Shown piece by piece: positions 21,401 through 30,763 of a stretch of 64,000 nucleotides of DNA; the first letter of the stretch is position 1; each line of letters opens with the position of its first letter. The position numbers were made by a program, and so were the translations under genes. The DNA comes from Closterium sp. Naga37s-1 (lineage: Eukaryota > Streptophyta > Zygnematophyceae > Desmidiales > Closteriaceae). The stretch lies in the NCBI GenBank assembly GCA_947471745.1, contig CANJKZ010000088.1, positions 1,362,001 through 1,426,000 on the forward strand, read 5' to 3'. Under the pieces are notes generated by a model. It had not been told where the DNA came from and did not search any database. It saw only the letters and a program-made list of their open reading frames with translations.

Positions 21401-23159
21401 AAGTGGTGTGAGGTCAGTACAGTCATGAAAGAAACAGCTGGATGCTCCAGAGTCTAGGGTGAAGGAAAGCTGTGCAGTCTGTGAGGTCGCACCCGAGCCA
21501 GCGACAAAAGCTGGTGCTAGAATAGTGGTAGCTGCAGCTCCTACCCAAAGACGCTCAAAGGCGCCCGGACCGGAAACAACACACGCACCAAGACTGGAAA
21601 CACAGGTCTCTACTCGTGCAGCCGGGAAAGGTCCTAGTCCAGGTAGGTGAGACTCAGCTGGTGCAGCAGTGCGCTGGCGAAGACGCGAGGGCCAGTGCGG
21701 TGAAATAGCGTGAGGACCAAAACGCTCACGGTGGGGGTCGTCGAGGCGACGGTAGCAGCGGGACGCAAAGTGGTCAGGACTCCAGCAGGTGGTGCCAGCA
21801 CCCAGGCCAGTCAGGATTCGGTACCCACAGGGACCGACGTCGCGCCCACTACTGGCTGAGCCGCCGCTGCGGCCGCTACTCCTAGGACCCTCAGGTCCCC
21901 ACAGCCAGGAGTGCTGTGGCTAGCCCTGCTGCTGTAGAACTCTAGTACACGCCATGTGAGTAGCTAGAAACGGGGGGGGGATGCGCTGACGGTAGCCTAA
22001 GCTGCTGCTGGTGCGCTGGAGGCAGCTTGTGCTGCTGCTGGCTCTGCTGGGGGCAGCCTACGCTACTGCTGGTTCTACTGGGGCAGCCTAAGCTTCTGCT
22101 GGACAGGTGGGGCTACCGGACGGGTGGGGCTACTGGACGAGTGGGGCTGCTGGACAGGTGGGCCTGCTGGACAGGTGGGGCTGCTGGACAGGTGGGGCTG
22201 CTGGACAGGTGGAGCTGCTGGACAGATGGGGCTACTGGACAGGTGGGGCTGCTGGACAGGTGGAGCTGCTAGAAAGGTGGGGCTGCTGGATAGGTGGGGC
22301 TGCTGTACAAGTGGGGCTACTGGCGCATTTCTAGCAGTTGCTGGCACTGCTAGCATGGTTCTAGCGGCTGTTGGCACTGCTAGCACGGTTCTAGCGGCTG
22401 CTAGCACAGCTAGCACGGTTCTAGCAGCTGTTGGCATTGCTAGCACGGTTCTAGCGGCTGCTGGCACTGCTAGCACGGTTCTAGCAGCTGCTGGCACTGC
22501 TAGCACGGTTCTAGCAGCTGCTGGCACTGCTAGCACGGTTCTAGCGACTGCTGGCAGTGCTAGCACGGTTCTAGCGACTGCTGGCGCTGCTAGCACGGTT
22601 CTAACGGCTGCTGGCGCTGCTAGGACGGTTCTAGCTGTTCTGGGGCAACTATTTCCAGGTGGGGCGACGGGTTTCAGGTCTGGGGGCGGCGGATTTCTGG
22701 TGTGGCGGCGGTTTTCTGCTCGTGGGGCGGCAGATCGCGGGTGAGGCGACAACTAACAGACTAGGCGGCGGGTAAGGCAGCGGGTGGGGCCGCGTCTATG
22801 GGAAACGGGTGGGGCGACGGGTTGCTCGTGCGCGCGGCTGCTACTGTGTATGCGTGCGACTAACGACGGGGCCGGGGACCATGGACGAAAGGGCGCGGGG
22901 CCCGCTAACGAAGGGCCGCGAGGCCCGCTAACTAACAGCCGCGACGGGTGACGGGCGACGGGAAAAAAATAAAAAACGGCCGCGATCGACGGGGGGAAAC
23001 GGGCGACGGGCGACGGGCGACGGGGTGGGGGGGGTGGTCTACGGGCGTCGCGGCCTAGGGTAAGCGCGCTACGGGCGGTCTAGGATGGGGTGCGACTAGG
23101 TGGGCCCATAACTTAGTCCAGTGATTTTCCTAAGGGGAAAAACTCGCTATGGTTAACCT
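21400..23159 (-). repeat. Leader/gag region of element D with two minisatellites
   Basis: Sense-strand C-rich DNA. An 18-bp tandem repeat (unit containing GGACAGGTGGGGCTGCTG, 22100-22320) abuts a 30-bp tandem repeat (unit containing GCTAGCACGGTTCTAGC, about ten copies, 22330-22640). Both are multiples of three, so open frames run through on both strands. G-runs lie near 23020. A Cys/His-rich gag remnant may lie at 21700-21900. Confidence 0.7.
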
Positions 23160-23171
23160 TGCTCTATACCA
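23160..23171 (-). other. Primer-binding site of element D
   Basis: Minus strand TGGTATAGAGCA directly after the LTR, close to the plant Copia TGGTATCAGAGC site. This position also supports extending the LTR to 23172 rather than stopping at the internal TGTAAAAT. Confidence 0.75.
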
Positions 23172-23311
23172 TATCACAATGTAAAATATTAACTATGGAA
23201 TGAAGGTACAAACAAGTTATAGCGAACCCTAGCATCAGTTCTAGCACAAGACAGAGAATGTACAACACCTAGACTAAAACTATATAAACTATATAGAAAT
23301 ATAGTTTGACA
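23172..23311 (-). repeat. 5' LTR of element D
   Basis: 140 bp shared with 11978-12117, minus-strand ends TGTCAAACT and TTGTGATA. The GTCCC duplication follows at 23312. Confidence 0.9.
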
Positions 23312-24300
23312 GTCCCCACAGGTTGCTGTGTCCGGTCAGGTTGTTGTGTCCGGTCTAGTTGCTGCGTCTTGCTCCTGTCCGTCCCTAGCCCACCCGACCG
23401 TCTTGTGGCACCACCGCCTTGGCCACCCGTCGCTCCCCCGCCTCCGTAGCATGGCCAGTCATAGTCTTGTCTCAGGTCTCCCGCGCATCTTTTTGTCGCT
23501 CCCTCCCTCGCTTGCTCAACCTTGCACTCTTTGCGTCGCCGGTCGCCTGCGCGCCACTCCGCACTCCTCCTCCCTTCGTCCGACCACTGCTCCCTTCCAG
23601 ACTCTCCACCTGGACGTCTGGGGCTATGCTTGGACCTTAGAGGGAGCGCTACTTTGTAGTTGTCGTTGACGACTACTCGAAGTACACCACGGTGTTTCCT
23701 CTCGCGAAAAAGTCCGAGGTGACTTCTACGCTGATCCGGTGGCTTCTGGCCACTGAGAGCACTCGTGGTAGTTGTGTCCGTTGTCTCCACTCCGACCGTG
23801 GGGGTGCGTTTCGCTCCGGCGTCCTTGCCGAGTTCTGAGGCGAGCAAGGCATCAGACAGTCCTGGACGCTGCCGGAGTCCCCACAGCAGAATGGGGTTGC
23901 TGAGCGCCGCATTGGCTTGGTCATGGACATCGCCCGTACATCTATGATCCATGACCGTGCGCCCCATTTTCTGTGGCCCTACGCACTGCGCTACGCCGCG
24001 CACCAGCTGAACCTCCAGCCACGTGTCTCGCGGCCTGAGGTTTCACCGACAAGTCTTTGGACTGGTTCCCCTGGTGTTGGGTTGGCCTTTCACATCTGGG
24101 GCTGTCTTGCGCTTGTCCGCGACACCACTGCGGACAAGCTCTCGGCTCGCGCCATCCCTTGTGTCTTCCTTGGTTTCCCGGTGGGCTCTCCCGACTACTC
24201 CTTTTACCACCCGCCCCTCCACCAGTTTCTAGACTCTCGTGACGTCCGGTTTGACGAGTCAGTGTCTTACTACACCCGGTACCCCTGTCGAGGTCTCTCG
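23312..24300 (+). pseudogene. Element C pre-integrase and integrase region
   Basis: Starts just after the repeated GTCCC target site. Recognisable are the pre-integrase zinc segment (LWHHRLGHPSLPRLRSM), the integrase core (LHLDVWG) and its C-terminal part (PHFLWPYALRYAAHQLN, RAIPCVFLGFPVG). A fossil with several breaks. Confidence 0.85.
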
Positions 24301-25600
24301 GTTCCTTCTCCCCCCCTCTTCCTCGCACCCTCTCCTCCCACTACTCCCGCTCCTCCGGTACCCCCGCCCCCCCCTGGTCCTGCCCCGTCAGGTGTGTCTC
24401 ACGCTACCCCTCTACCCTCGGTCGCGCGTCAGGTAGCGTCTCCCTCCCCGCAATCCTCCTCACAGTCGTTTCAGCAGCCTTCGGCACTTCCACGACAGGT
24501 TACTGTGGACTCGGTTGGTGTTGGAGCAGGAGGTGCATCCACTGGCGGAACTCGGTCTGTGGGTGCTCGTTCGAGGGGTGCTGGAGCTGGAGGTGCTGAC
24601 GCAGGTGGCGCTAGCTCTGGGGGTGCTGGGGCTGGAGGTTCTGGCACTGGAGGTGCTAGTTTTGGGGGTACTAAAGCTGGAGGTGCTGGCACTGGAGGTG
24701 CTAGTTCTGGGGATGCTGGTGCTAGAGGTACTGGCACTGGAGGTGCTAGTTCTGGGGGTGCTGGAGCTGGAGGTGCTGGTACTGAGGAGACGGGAGCTGG
24801 AGGCTCGCCTACTGCGCGTCCCCACCGCCACGACACCCGTTTCCAGGCCCTTCGCCGGCTTGAGCGCGAGGAGCAGGAGCGGGTGGAGCAGGAGAGGCAG
24901 GAGCTGCAGCGGTTGGACCACCAGCAGCAGCAGCAGCAGACGACGCAGTCGCCACCTTTGCAACAGCTGTTCCCTCCAGTGAGTGGCCTTCGGGCCCTTA
25001 GTTTTCCTTCCTCTCCTCCTGTCCACTCCCAGTCACCTATTGCGTACGGTCCTACGTTTCCTCCTCCGGACTCGACTCCGGCTGTTTTCTCTCCTCCTCG
25101 GTCACGGTCGTTTCCTCCTGTTGTCTCGCACGACTGGACCAGTCGTTGTCCTCTGCGTGCTCGGCCCTCGTCTCCTCTTGCCGACCTCCGCATTGTCTTG
25201 TTTCGTTCTCCTCCTCGTCATTCTCCGCCTGTGTCTGTTCTCCCCTCACCTCCTGAGTCGTCTCTCACCGTTTCCTCTCACCCTATCACTGACTACTACT
25301 GTGCTGCTCTCCTTATTGTCTCGTCACCGACCCTCGTGCCCCTCCGTCGTCTGTCTCGGCTCTTACTGTCGCTGTCGCTGACTTTGCTTCCACCCGCCGT
25401 CTTGATTACCCCAAGCATAACGTGGCTGCTTCACCTCCGCGTCCTCTGTCCGTCGGGGGTGAGTCTGCCTTTGGCTGTGACGTCCTAGAGGATTGGCAGG
25501 TTGAGCTGGAGTTCTTAGCAGCCGCTTCCCCCTCTCTCTGCGCCAGGCTGTTTTCTCTTGAGGGAGATCCCGACGCCCTTGACATATCGACACCTCGAAT
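24300..25600 (+). other. Gly/Ala-rich pol linker of element C with a charged Gln-rich helix
   Basis: Between integrase and reverse transcriptase lie a Pro/Ser stretch, then about 90 residues of Gly-Gly-Ala-rich repeats (24520-24810), then a Glu/Arg/Gln-rich segment likely to form a helix (LEREEQERVEQERQELQ, 24850-24970), then a second Pro/Ser-rich part. Equivalent linkers occur in D and E. No function is known to me. Confidence 0.7.
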
Positions 25601-25789
25601 GTACCGTTAGGCAGTTTCAGTGAAGTGAGCCTCTTGGTGGAAGGCGGCTATGGATGCAGAGTTAGCGCCTTGGGGATCCACAGGCACGTACGTCAGCGTA
25701 GTTCCCCCTCCCATGGCGAACGTTGTCGATGGCATGTGACTCTTCAAGGTGAAGCGGCCGCCTGGTTCACTGCCTCTGTTCAAGGCGCG

Positions 25790-27110
25790 CTACGTAGCTT
25801 TAGTCAGCGTGAGGGGGTTTACTTCTTCCAGACCTTCGCCCCGAACCCGAAGATGACTACTCTTCGGGTGTTACTGCGCGTAGCAGCACTGCGAGATTAC
25901 GAGCTGCACTCCCTCGACTTCTCTACTGCGTTTCTCCAGGGCCGACTGCACGAGGAGATCTAGCTGCGCCGTCCTCCTGGCTTCACTGACACCTTCCCAC
26001 CTGGGACCCAGTGGAGCTTGAGGCGACCAGTCTCAGTCTCCGTCAGTCGCCCCGTGAGTGGTACGACACTCTGCGCTCCACGCTTCGCGACCTTGGGTTT
26101 CGTCCTTCCTCTGCCGACCCGTCACTGTTTGTTCGCACTGGTTCCTCTTCTTTCTTTATACTAATGTACGTCGACGACTTGGTCTTTGCTACAGCAGACA
26201 GGGCAGCTCTGACTGAGGTGAAATCCGAACTGCAGAAGAGACACAAGTGCACTGACCTCAATGAACTGCAGCGCTACCTTGGTCTGCAGATCACCAGGGA
26301 CAGAGCCGCTCGCACCATCACACTGACTCAGACACACATGATGCAGCAGGTCCTTCGGCGGTTCGAGTTTCAGTTCTCCACCACACAGCCCGTTCCTCTT
26401 GCCGTTGACCACCGACTCACCAGCCCTTTTCCTGACGAGCCCTTTGAGTCTAGTGGCCCCTACGCAAAGCTAGTGGGCTGCCACATGTACCTGATGACTT
26501 GTACTCGGCCGGACCTCGCCTTTCCCCTCAGCGTCCTCTCTCGTTTTGTTGCGACTGGGAGACACCGTCCTGTTCACTAGACTGTTGTTGTGAAGGTGAC
26601 GAAGTACCTGGCGACTACATCAGGCATGGGGTTTGTGCTTGGAGGGACACAGCCAGTTGTGCTGACCGGTCAATACGATTCTTCCTACGCTGATGATGTG
26701 GAGACTCAGCACTCGACTCAGTGTTACTGCTTCAGTCTGGGGGCTGGTGCTGTGTCGTGGAGGTCTACACGGTCGACGTCTGTGGCTTCGTCCAGTGCAG
26801 AGGCAGAGATCTACACTGGTGCCATGGCGGCACCGGAGCTTCGCTGGTTGACCTTCTTGCTCACCGACCTTGGTGAGCGGCATCGCTCTACACCGACCTT
26901 GTACGCTGACAACAAGGCCATGATCCTCCTGTGTCGAGAGTCTCGACTGGAGAGCAGAGTTAAGCATATTGACGTGAGGTACTTCCTCCTACGAGAGTTG
27001 CAGCAACGCGACCAGGCACGCTTTGACTTTGTGGCCTCATAGGCCAACACTGCCGACGTCTTCACCAAGGCCTTGGCGCCTGGTGACCACCACAGGTTCT
27101 GTGTGTAGTT
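25790..27110 (+). pseudogene. Element C reverse transcriptase and RNase H region
   Basis: Reverse transcriptase from about 25790, with the MYVDDLVFAT catalytic box near 26164 and the LGLQITRDRAARTITLTQ segment. RNase H follows from 26590, with SAEAEIYTGAMAAPELRWL and the VKHIDVRYFLLRELQQRDQ end typical of Copia. Fossil; a small number of breaks. Confidence 0.88.
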
Positions 27111-27320
27111 GGGGCTTGTTGAGGTTGGCTATTTGCTTTGCTTATTGTGCTTTGCTATATAAATCCTAGTAAACTCTTGAACTGGCCTTGTGGCCGCTTG
27201 CTTGTGCTCGGAATTTGTGTGGTGTTCTTGAGATCCATGATGAGCTTGCTTTGCTTCTTCCATTGACTGGTCTTGTGACCGTTTGTTCATTCTGCTTGCT
27301 TTGATGCCCCTCACTTAGCC

Positions 27321-27330
27321 TATGGGGGTG
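27321..27330 (+). other. Polypurine tract of element C
   Basis: TATGGGGGTG directly before the 3' LTR; element D has the same sequence at the matching position. Confidence 0.7.
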
Positions 27331-27458
27331 TGTCAAATGTTACTATAGGTTCGTAGGCTACAGTGAGTAGCACTCTAGGGAGTACAACATTTTTAGGGTT
27401 GCTATTTGTATCCCTTGTTTTCCTAGTTCACACACTCCGTTGTGTTCCTACTTTGAGA
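27331..27458 (+). repeat. 3' LTR of element C
   Basis: 128 bp, partner of 9633-9760, followed by the CGGAG target duplication at 27459. Confidence 0.92.
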
Positions 27459-28126
27459 CGGAGCGACGAGCAGGAGCGAAGGGGCCAGCAGAGAGACAGG
27501 GGAGGAGAGGCGAAGAGTGAGGGGCTGAGAGGGAGGGTTGGAGAGGAGAAGACGGGAAAGAGAGGAAATGAGAAGAAAGGAAAGAAGGGGGGTCAGTGAG
27601 AGAAGGGAAGGAAGGGAGGAGGTTGTGCAGGGAAGGGAAGAAGGGGGGTTCAGTGTATGGGGATAAGGGCGAGAGGAGTGGAGGGAGAGGGAGGGGAGTG
27701 TCTAAAAGTTTGGGAAGGGAGGAGAAGAGGAGGGAAGGATGAGAGCAGAAGAAACGAGAAAACTGGGCAGAAACGAACGGTGGAGATAAGAAAGAGTGGG
27801 AAGGGAAGAGAAGGGAAGAGAGGGCGGGGAAGATTCAGGCACGCGACTGGAGGGTAGGGGCAGAGGGAGAAGGGAGGATAGGAGACGAGAGGCAAGGGAA
27901 GTGAGTGGAGGGCGTGGGAAGGGAATGGGGGATCACGGGGGGGAAGTGGTGAGCGATGGGTGGAAGAGAATAAGGGGAGAGGCGGAAAAGGGATGGATGG
28001 AAGTAGGAAAGACGGGTCGGAAGAGGGGGGACAGAGGGAGGGGAGAATGGGTAAGGAGAGGGATTGGAGGGTTGGAACTACGAGATGGGAAGGGGGAAGC
28101 CCCGAGTAGGGAAGGGGGACCCTCGC
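27459..28126. repeat. Purine-rich host tract, no gene
   Basis: Plus strand is almost entirely A and G (GGAAGGGAGG-like text) for about 650 bp. It continues the tract at 9430-9632 that element C split. Open frames here, on either strand, are composition artefacts (Arg/Gly/Lys or Pro/Ser/Phe only). Confidence 0.7.
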
Positions 28127-28335
28127 GCGTACGGAAGGGGGAAAAATGCGTGTGCGAAAGGGGGAAAACTGCGCGTACGGAAAGGGGGAAAATGCGCGTA
28201 CGAAAGGGGGGAAAGTGCGCGTACGGAAGGGGGGGAAATGCATGTACGAAAGGGGGAAAACTGCGCGTACTGAAGGGGGGAAAATGCGCACCCGAGAAGG
28301 GGAAAACTACGCGTACGGAAGGGGGGGAAATGGCG
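28127..28335. repeat. 22-23 bp minisatellite, about nine copies
   Basis: Degenerate units of the form TGCGCGTACGAAAGGGGGAAAA. GCGTAC and the G-run vary slightly between units. It lies at the right end of the purine-rich tract. Confidence 0.85.
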
Positions 28336-28339
28336 GGTA

Positions 28340-30545
28340 GGGTCCGCGCGCGGCTTCGTCGCGGGTGTGGACAGAGCGCTTTCGTGGGTTATATTTGCTT
28401 GTGCTGCTGACACGTGGATGGAACGGGAAGCACCGCACTGACCGTGCTGGCTATTTTCCCGTGTAACGAATGGTGATTATAACGAGAAGGATGCGTAAGC
28501 GCTTGCCGCCATGACCGGCGACGCCAAGGGGAGGTTCGCGGCGCGGTAGCAGGAACACTACGCTGGTTACTGGAGCGACGCGAAGAATAGCAAAAAGCTT
28601 CGATGCCGTCACATGAAGGCATTGGGGCGACAAACCTGTCCCTCGCGGCACGCACCGGACGCATGACTGCCTCGCGACACGGCTTACGCTTCGACGCTTC
28701 GACGCCTCTCCAGATACGCCGATAGATAGGCCGCCGATTGCCTGAGACACGGCTTGCGCTTCGACGAATCAACGCCTCTCAAGATGGACAAAAGAACTGA
28801 AGGGATGAGAGCTTATGAAGGAGGAAAGCTTCTGGATTATCTATAGCGAGACCTTTCGGTCCTGTGCCCTGTTGTGAGTGATGAGGAGCCTGGTAAGACG
28901 ATCTAGGTTGCGGCTTCATCTAGAGTCTATCGAGTGAGAGATGCGAATGAGGGACGGATGACGAGCGGCGGAGAGGGAAGGGAGGCGCGCTACGGCAGGA
29001 GCTAATGCGGGACGGAAGGGACGGAGGGTGCTGGGCGACGGCAGGGACGGGGGGGACTGGAGGAAGGACGGAAGGCACGACCGGGACGGAAGTGACGGGC
29101 GCGGCGACTAGGACAGACGCGACGAGGGCGACGGGAGGAGCGGGAACGTCGAGAGCCACTAGCGAGACGGGACCTACGAGTGCGATTGGAGAAGCGGGTG
29201 CGGCGGGTACGACGGATTAGATGGTGTATGAGATATATTTGCGCGTACCGCGAGAGATCCGATGAAATGGGCGTTACGTGGGGGACGGTGGAGACCTATA
29301 CTATGCAAACTGACGGAAGTCCCATTACAAAATCCTGGGTGCTTGGCGTAGTTATCGGTAGCGGACGATATTGTGGGCTACGAAACCTATTATTCAACTG
29401 AGTCTATAATGGTAGCTTCAAGCTTCAAGCTTCAAGTTTCCGGAAGTGTGAACAGTGGCCCCGGTTCTTGTTTGTTCTGGCGAGTGTCGACGTGGTTTTG
29501 CTGTTGTGCTTTTGGCCAATCATAATACTGTGCTTCAAACGCCTTCACAGTGGATCGCGAGAGAGCCCCACACAACGGCGGGTTACCGTTTTCACTGGCG
29601 AAATCATGTTCAAGAATCTTGAACTTGAACACTTGCCAGTCTACACGGCACACCTACCAATAATGCAGTAATTACCTGCATTCTTCTTGACTTAGTAAAA
29701 TAGCAATAAAAGCGTGCAGAATTGCTACTTGTGAAATTATAAGGGTGAGCTCGCAATGCGAGATAGTTGCTGCGACACGACAAGGCGCAACCGCAGGGAG
29801 GTGAGTCAGGGTAGGTCAACCCAGCCATCACTTGCCATCTGTCAGCGACGGCTGATCACCGACGTGTTGAACCGACCATCACTCTTTCGCTCACGTCCAC
29901 TCAACCCCCAGGAACAGCGGGCGTGCCTTCTAAGGCAACTGGTAACACTAATTTCGCATGCTTTCGTGACCATCTTCTGAAGTGAAATGTGGAGGCATTC
30001 GTGACTTTGGTCGCAGCCTGTCGATGAGCGACAGCGCGACTCGGTGAGGGAAGGGGAAGGGAACTTCGCCCGATGATGTCGAGACTCCACTCAAGGCGAG
30101 ATGGGTGGGTGTCGTGAGAGATGTGAGGGTGCGTTGGTAGGTTCGCTGCTTTTGCTGTATTGCGTGCTGCTGCCCCCCAACCCAACTTGTGTGGTACGCA
30201 CATCATCAACTGCGTGGGGCGTGAGAGTAGATGGCTTCAACCAACCATGGCTGCCGCATTGCCGCATCAAAGTGGAGAGGTACAAAACAGCCACACCGAC
30301 CAGTGCAGTGATGCATACGCATCTGGTTTGAGAGAAGGATTCGACTAGTGCTAGCTTAACCCGCTAAAACAAGCCGCTACCGTCGAGCTAAGGTGTAGCC
30401 AACTCAAAAAGCGTGTCAGATATCATTGCCTGTCGCGGGCCGCATGGTCCGTTGAGGGCATGTACGACCTGCACCGCATCGAGTCCGCCATCCGCCATCG
30501 TAGGAAGTCACATATCACAACGGCTCGCATGCACCTCCCGAGGCC
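28340..30545. other. Intergenic region upstream of the glucanase gene, no gene seen
   Basis: About 2.2 kb. It contains a 35-40 bp direct repeat (28677-28715 and 28746-28785, containing GACACGGCTT and GCTTCGACG), a GACGG-rich stretch at 29005-29170 and a triple AGCTTCA repeat near 29412. Short open frames (28920-29159, 29432-29653, 30091-30294) show no recognisable domain. Confidence 0.55.
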
Positions 30546-30553
30546 TTTATATA
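30546..30553 (+). promoter_or_regulatory. Candidate TATA box of the glucanase gene
   Basis: TTTATATA at 30546-30553 in GC-rich surroundings, 211 bases before the chosen ATG. It would place transcription start near 30575-30585 and leave a 5' leader of about 180 bases. Confidence 0.5.
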
Positions 30554-30763
30554 GCTCCCACTATCACAGAGTCTACTCACTACCGCTTGCACTGCCGAGC
30601 TATCGATTACTCTTTCCGCAGCACGAAGTCGCTGTGAGTCGCACAGCCTCGCAGACGAAACGGAAACTCGCGGTAGGATTCTCACCGCCGCCAGGCGCGC
30701 AGATTGCCGCCTGGCTTCGCTCTCCCCGCCGCGCTCATTCCGCTTCTCATCCCCGCGCCGACC

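Larger units (their letters stand above)
11978..23311 (-). mobile_element. Element D: Ty1/Copia retroelement inserted in element C
   Basis: Minus-strand element with 140-bp LTRs at 11978-12117 (3') and 23172-23311 (5'), differing at about 5 of 140 positions (3.6%). A perfect GTCCC target duplication lies at 11973-11977 and 23312-23316, inside element C's protease/pre-integrase coding region. Parts in transcription order: primer site, repeat-rich leader and gag remnant, protease to integrase, then element E inserted in its linker, then linker, reverse transcriptase, RNase H and polypurine tract. Several breaks. It must postdate C. Confidence 0.92.
9633..27458 (+). mobile_element. Element C: Ty1/Copia retroelement, outermost of a three-level nest
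   Basis: Plus-strand Copia element with 128-bp LTRs at 9633-9760 and 27331-27458 (4 of 128 differences by eye, about 3%). A perfect 5-bp target duplication, CGGAG, lies at 9628-9632 and 27459-27463. Parts in order: primer site 9761, long repeat-filled leader, protease 11479-11970, then element D inserted at a GTCCC target, then integrase, Gly/Ala linker, reverse transcriptase, RNase H and polypurine tract. Without D it would be about 6.5 kb. The coding parts carry several breaks in addition to the insertion. Confidence 0.92.

Noticed and set aside
22075-22752. Open frames on both strands over 22.1-22.7 kb
   Set aside because: They result from 18-bp and 30-bp tandem repeats, both multiples of three, within the leader of element D.
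27650-28410. Open frames of up to 213 codons in the purine-rich tract
   Set aside because: Composition artefacts of a nearly pure purine strand and a 22-23 bp minisatellite; no domain, no splice context.
2957-29625. Shared near-palindrome TTCAAGAATCTTGAAC at about 2958 and 29610, resembling a heat-shock element
   Set aside because: A 16-base match between two places in 64 kb is close to chance expectation when both strands are compared, the flanks do not align, and only two of three heat-shock core triplets match.
30704-30763. Longer glucanase N-terminus starting upstream of 30764
   Set aside because: The upstream extension has no ATG, only a TTG, and the family's typical N-terminus begins at the chosen ATG.
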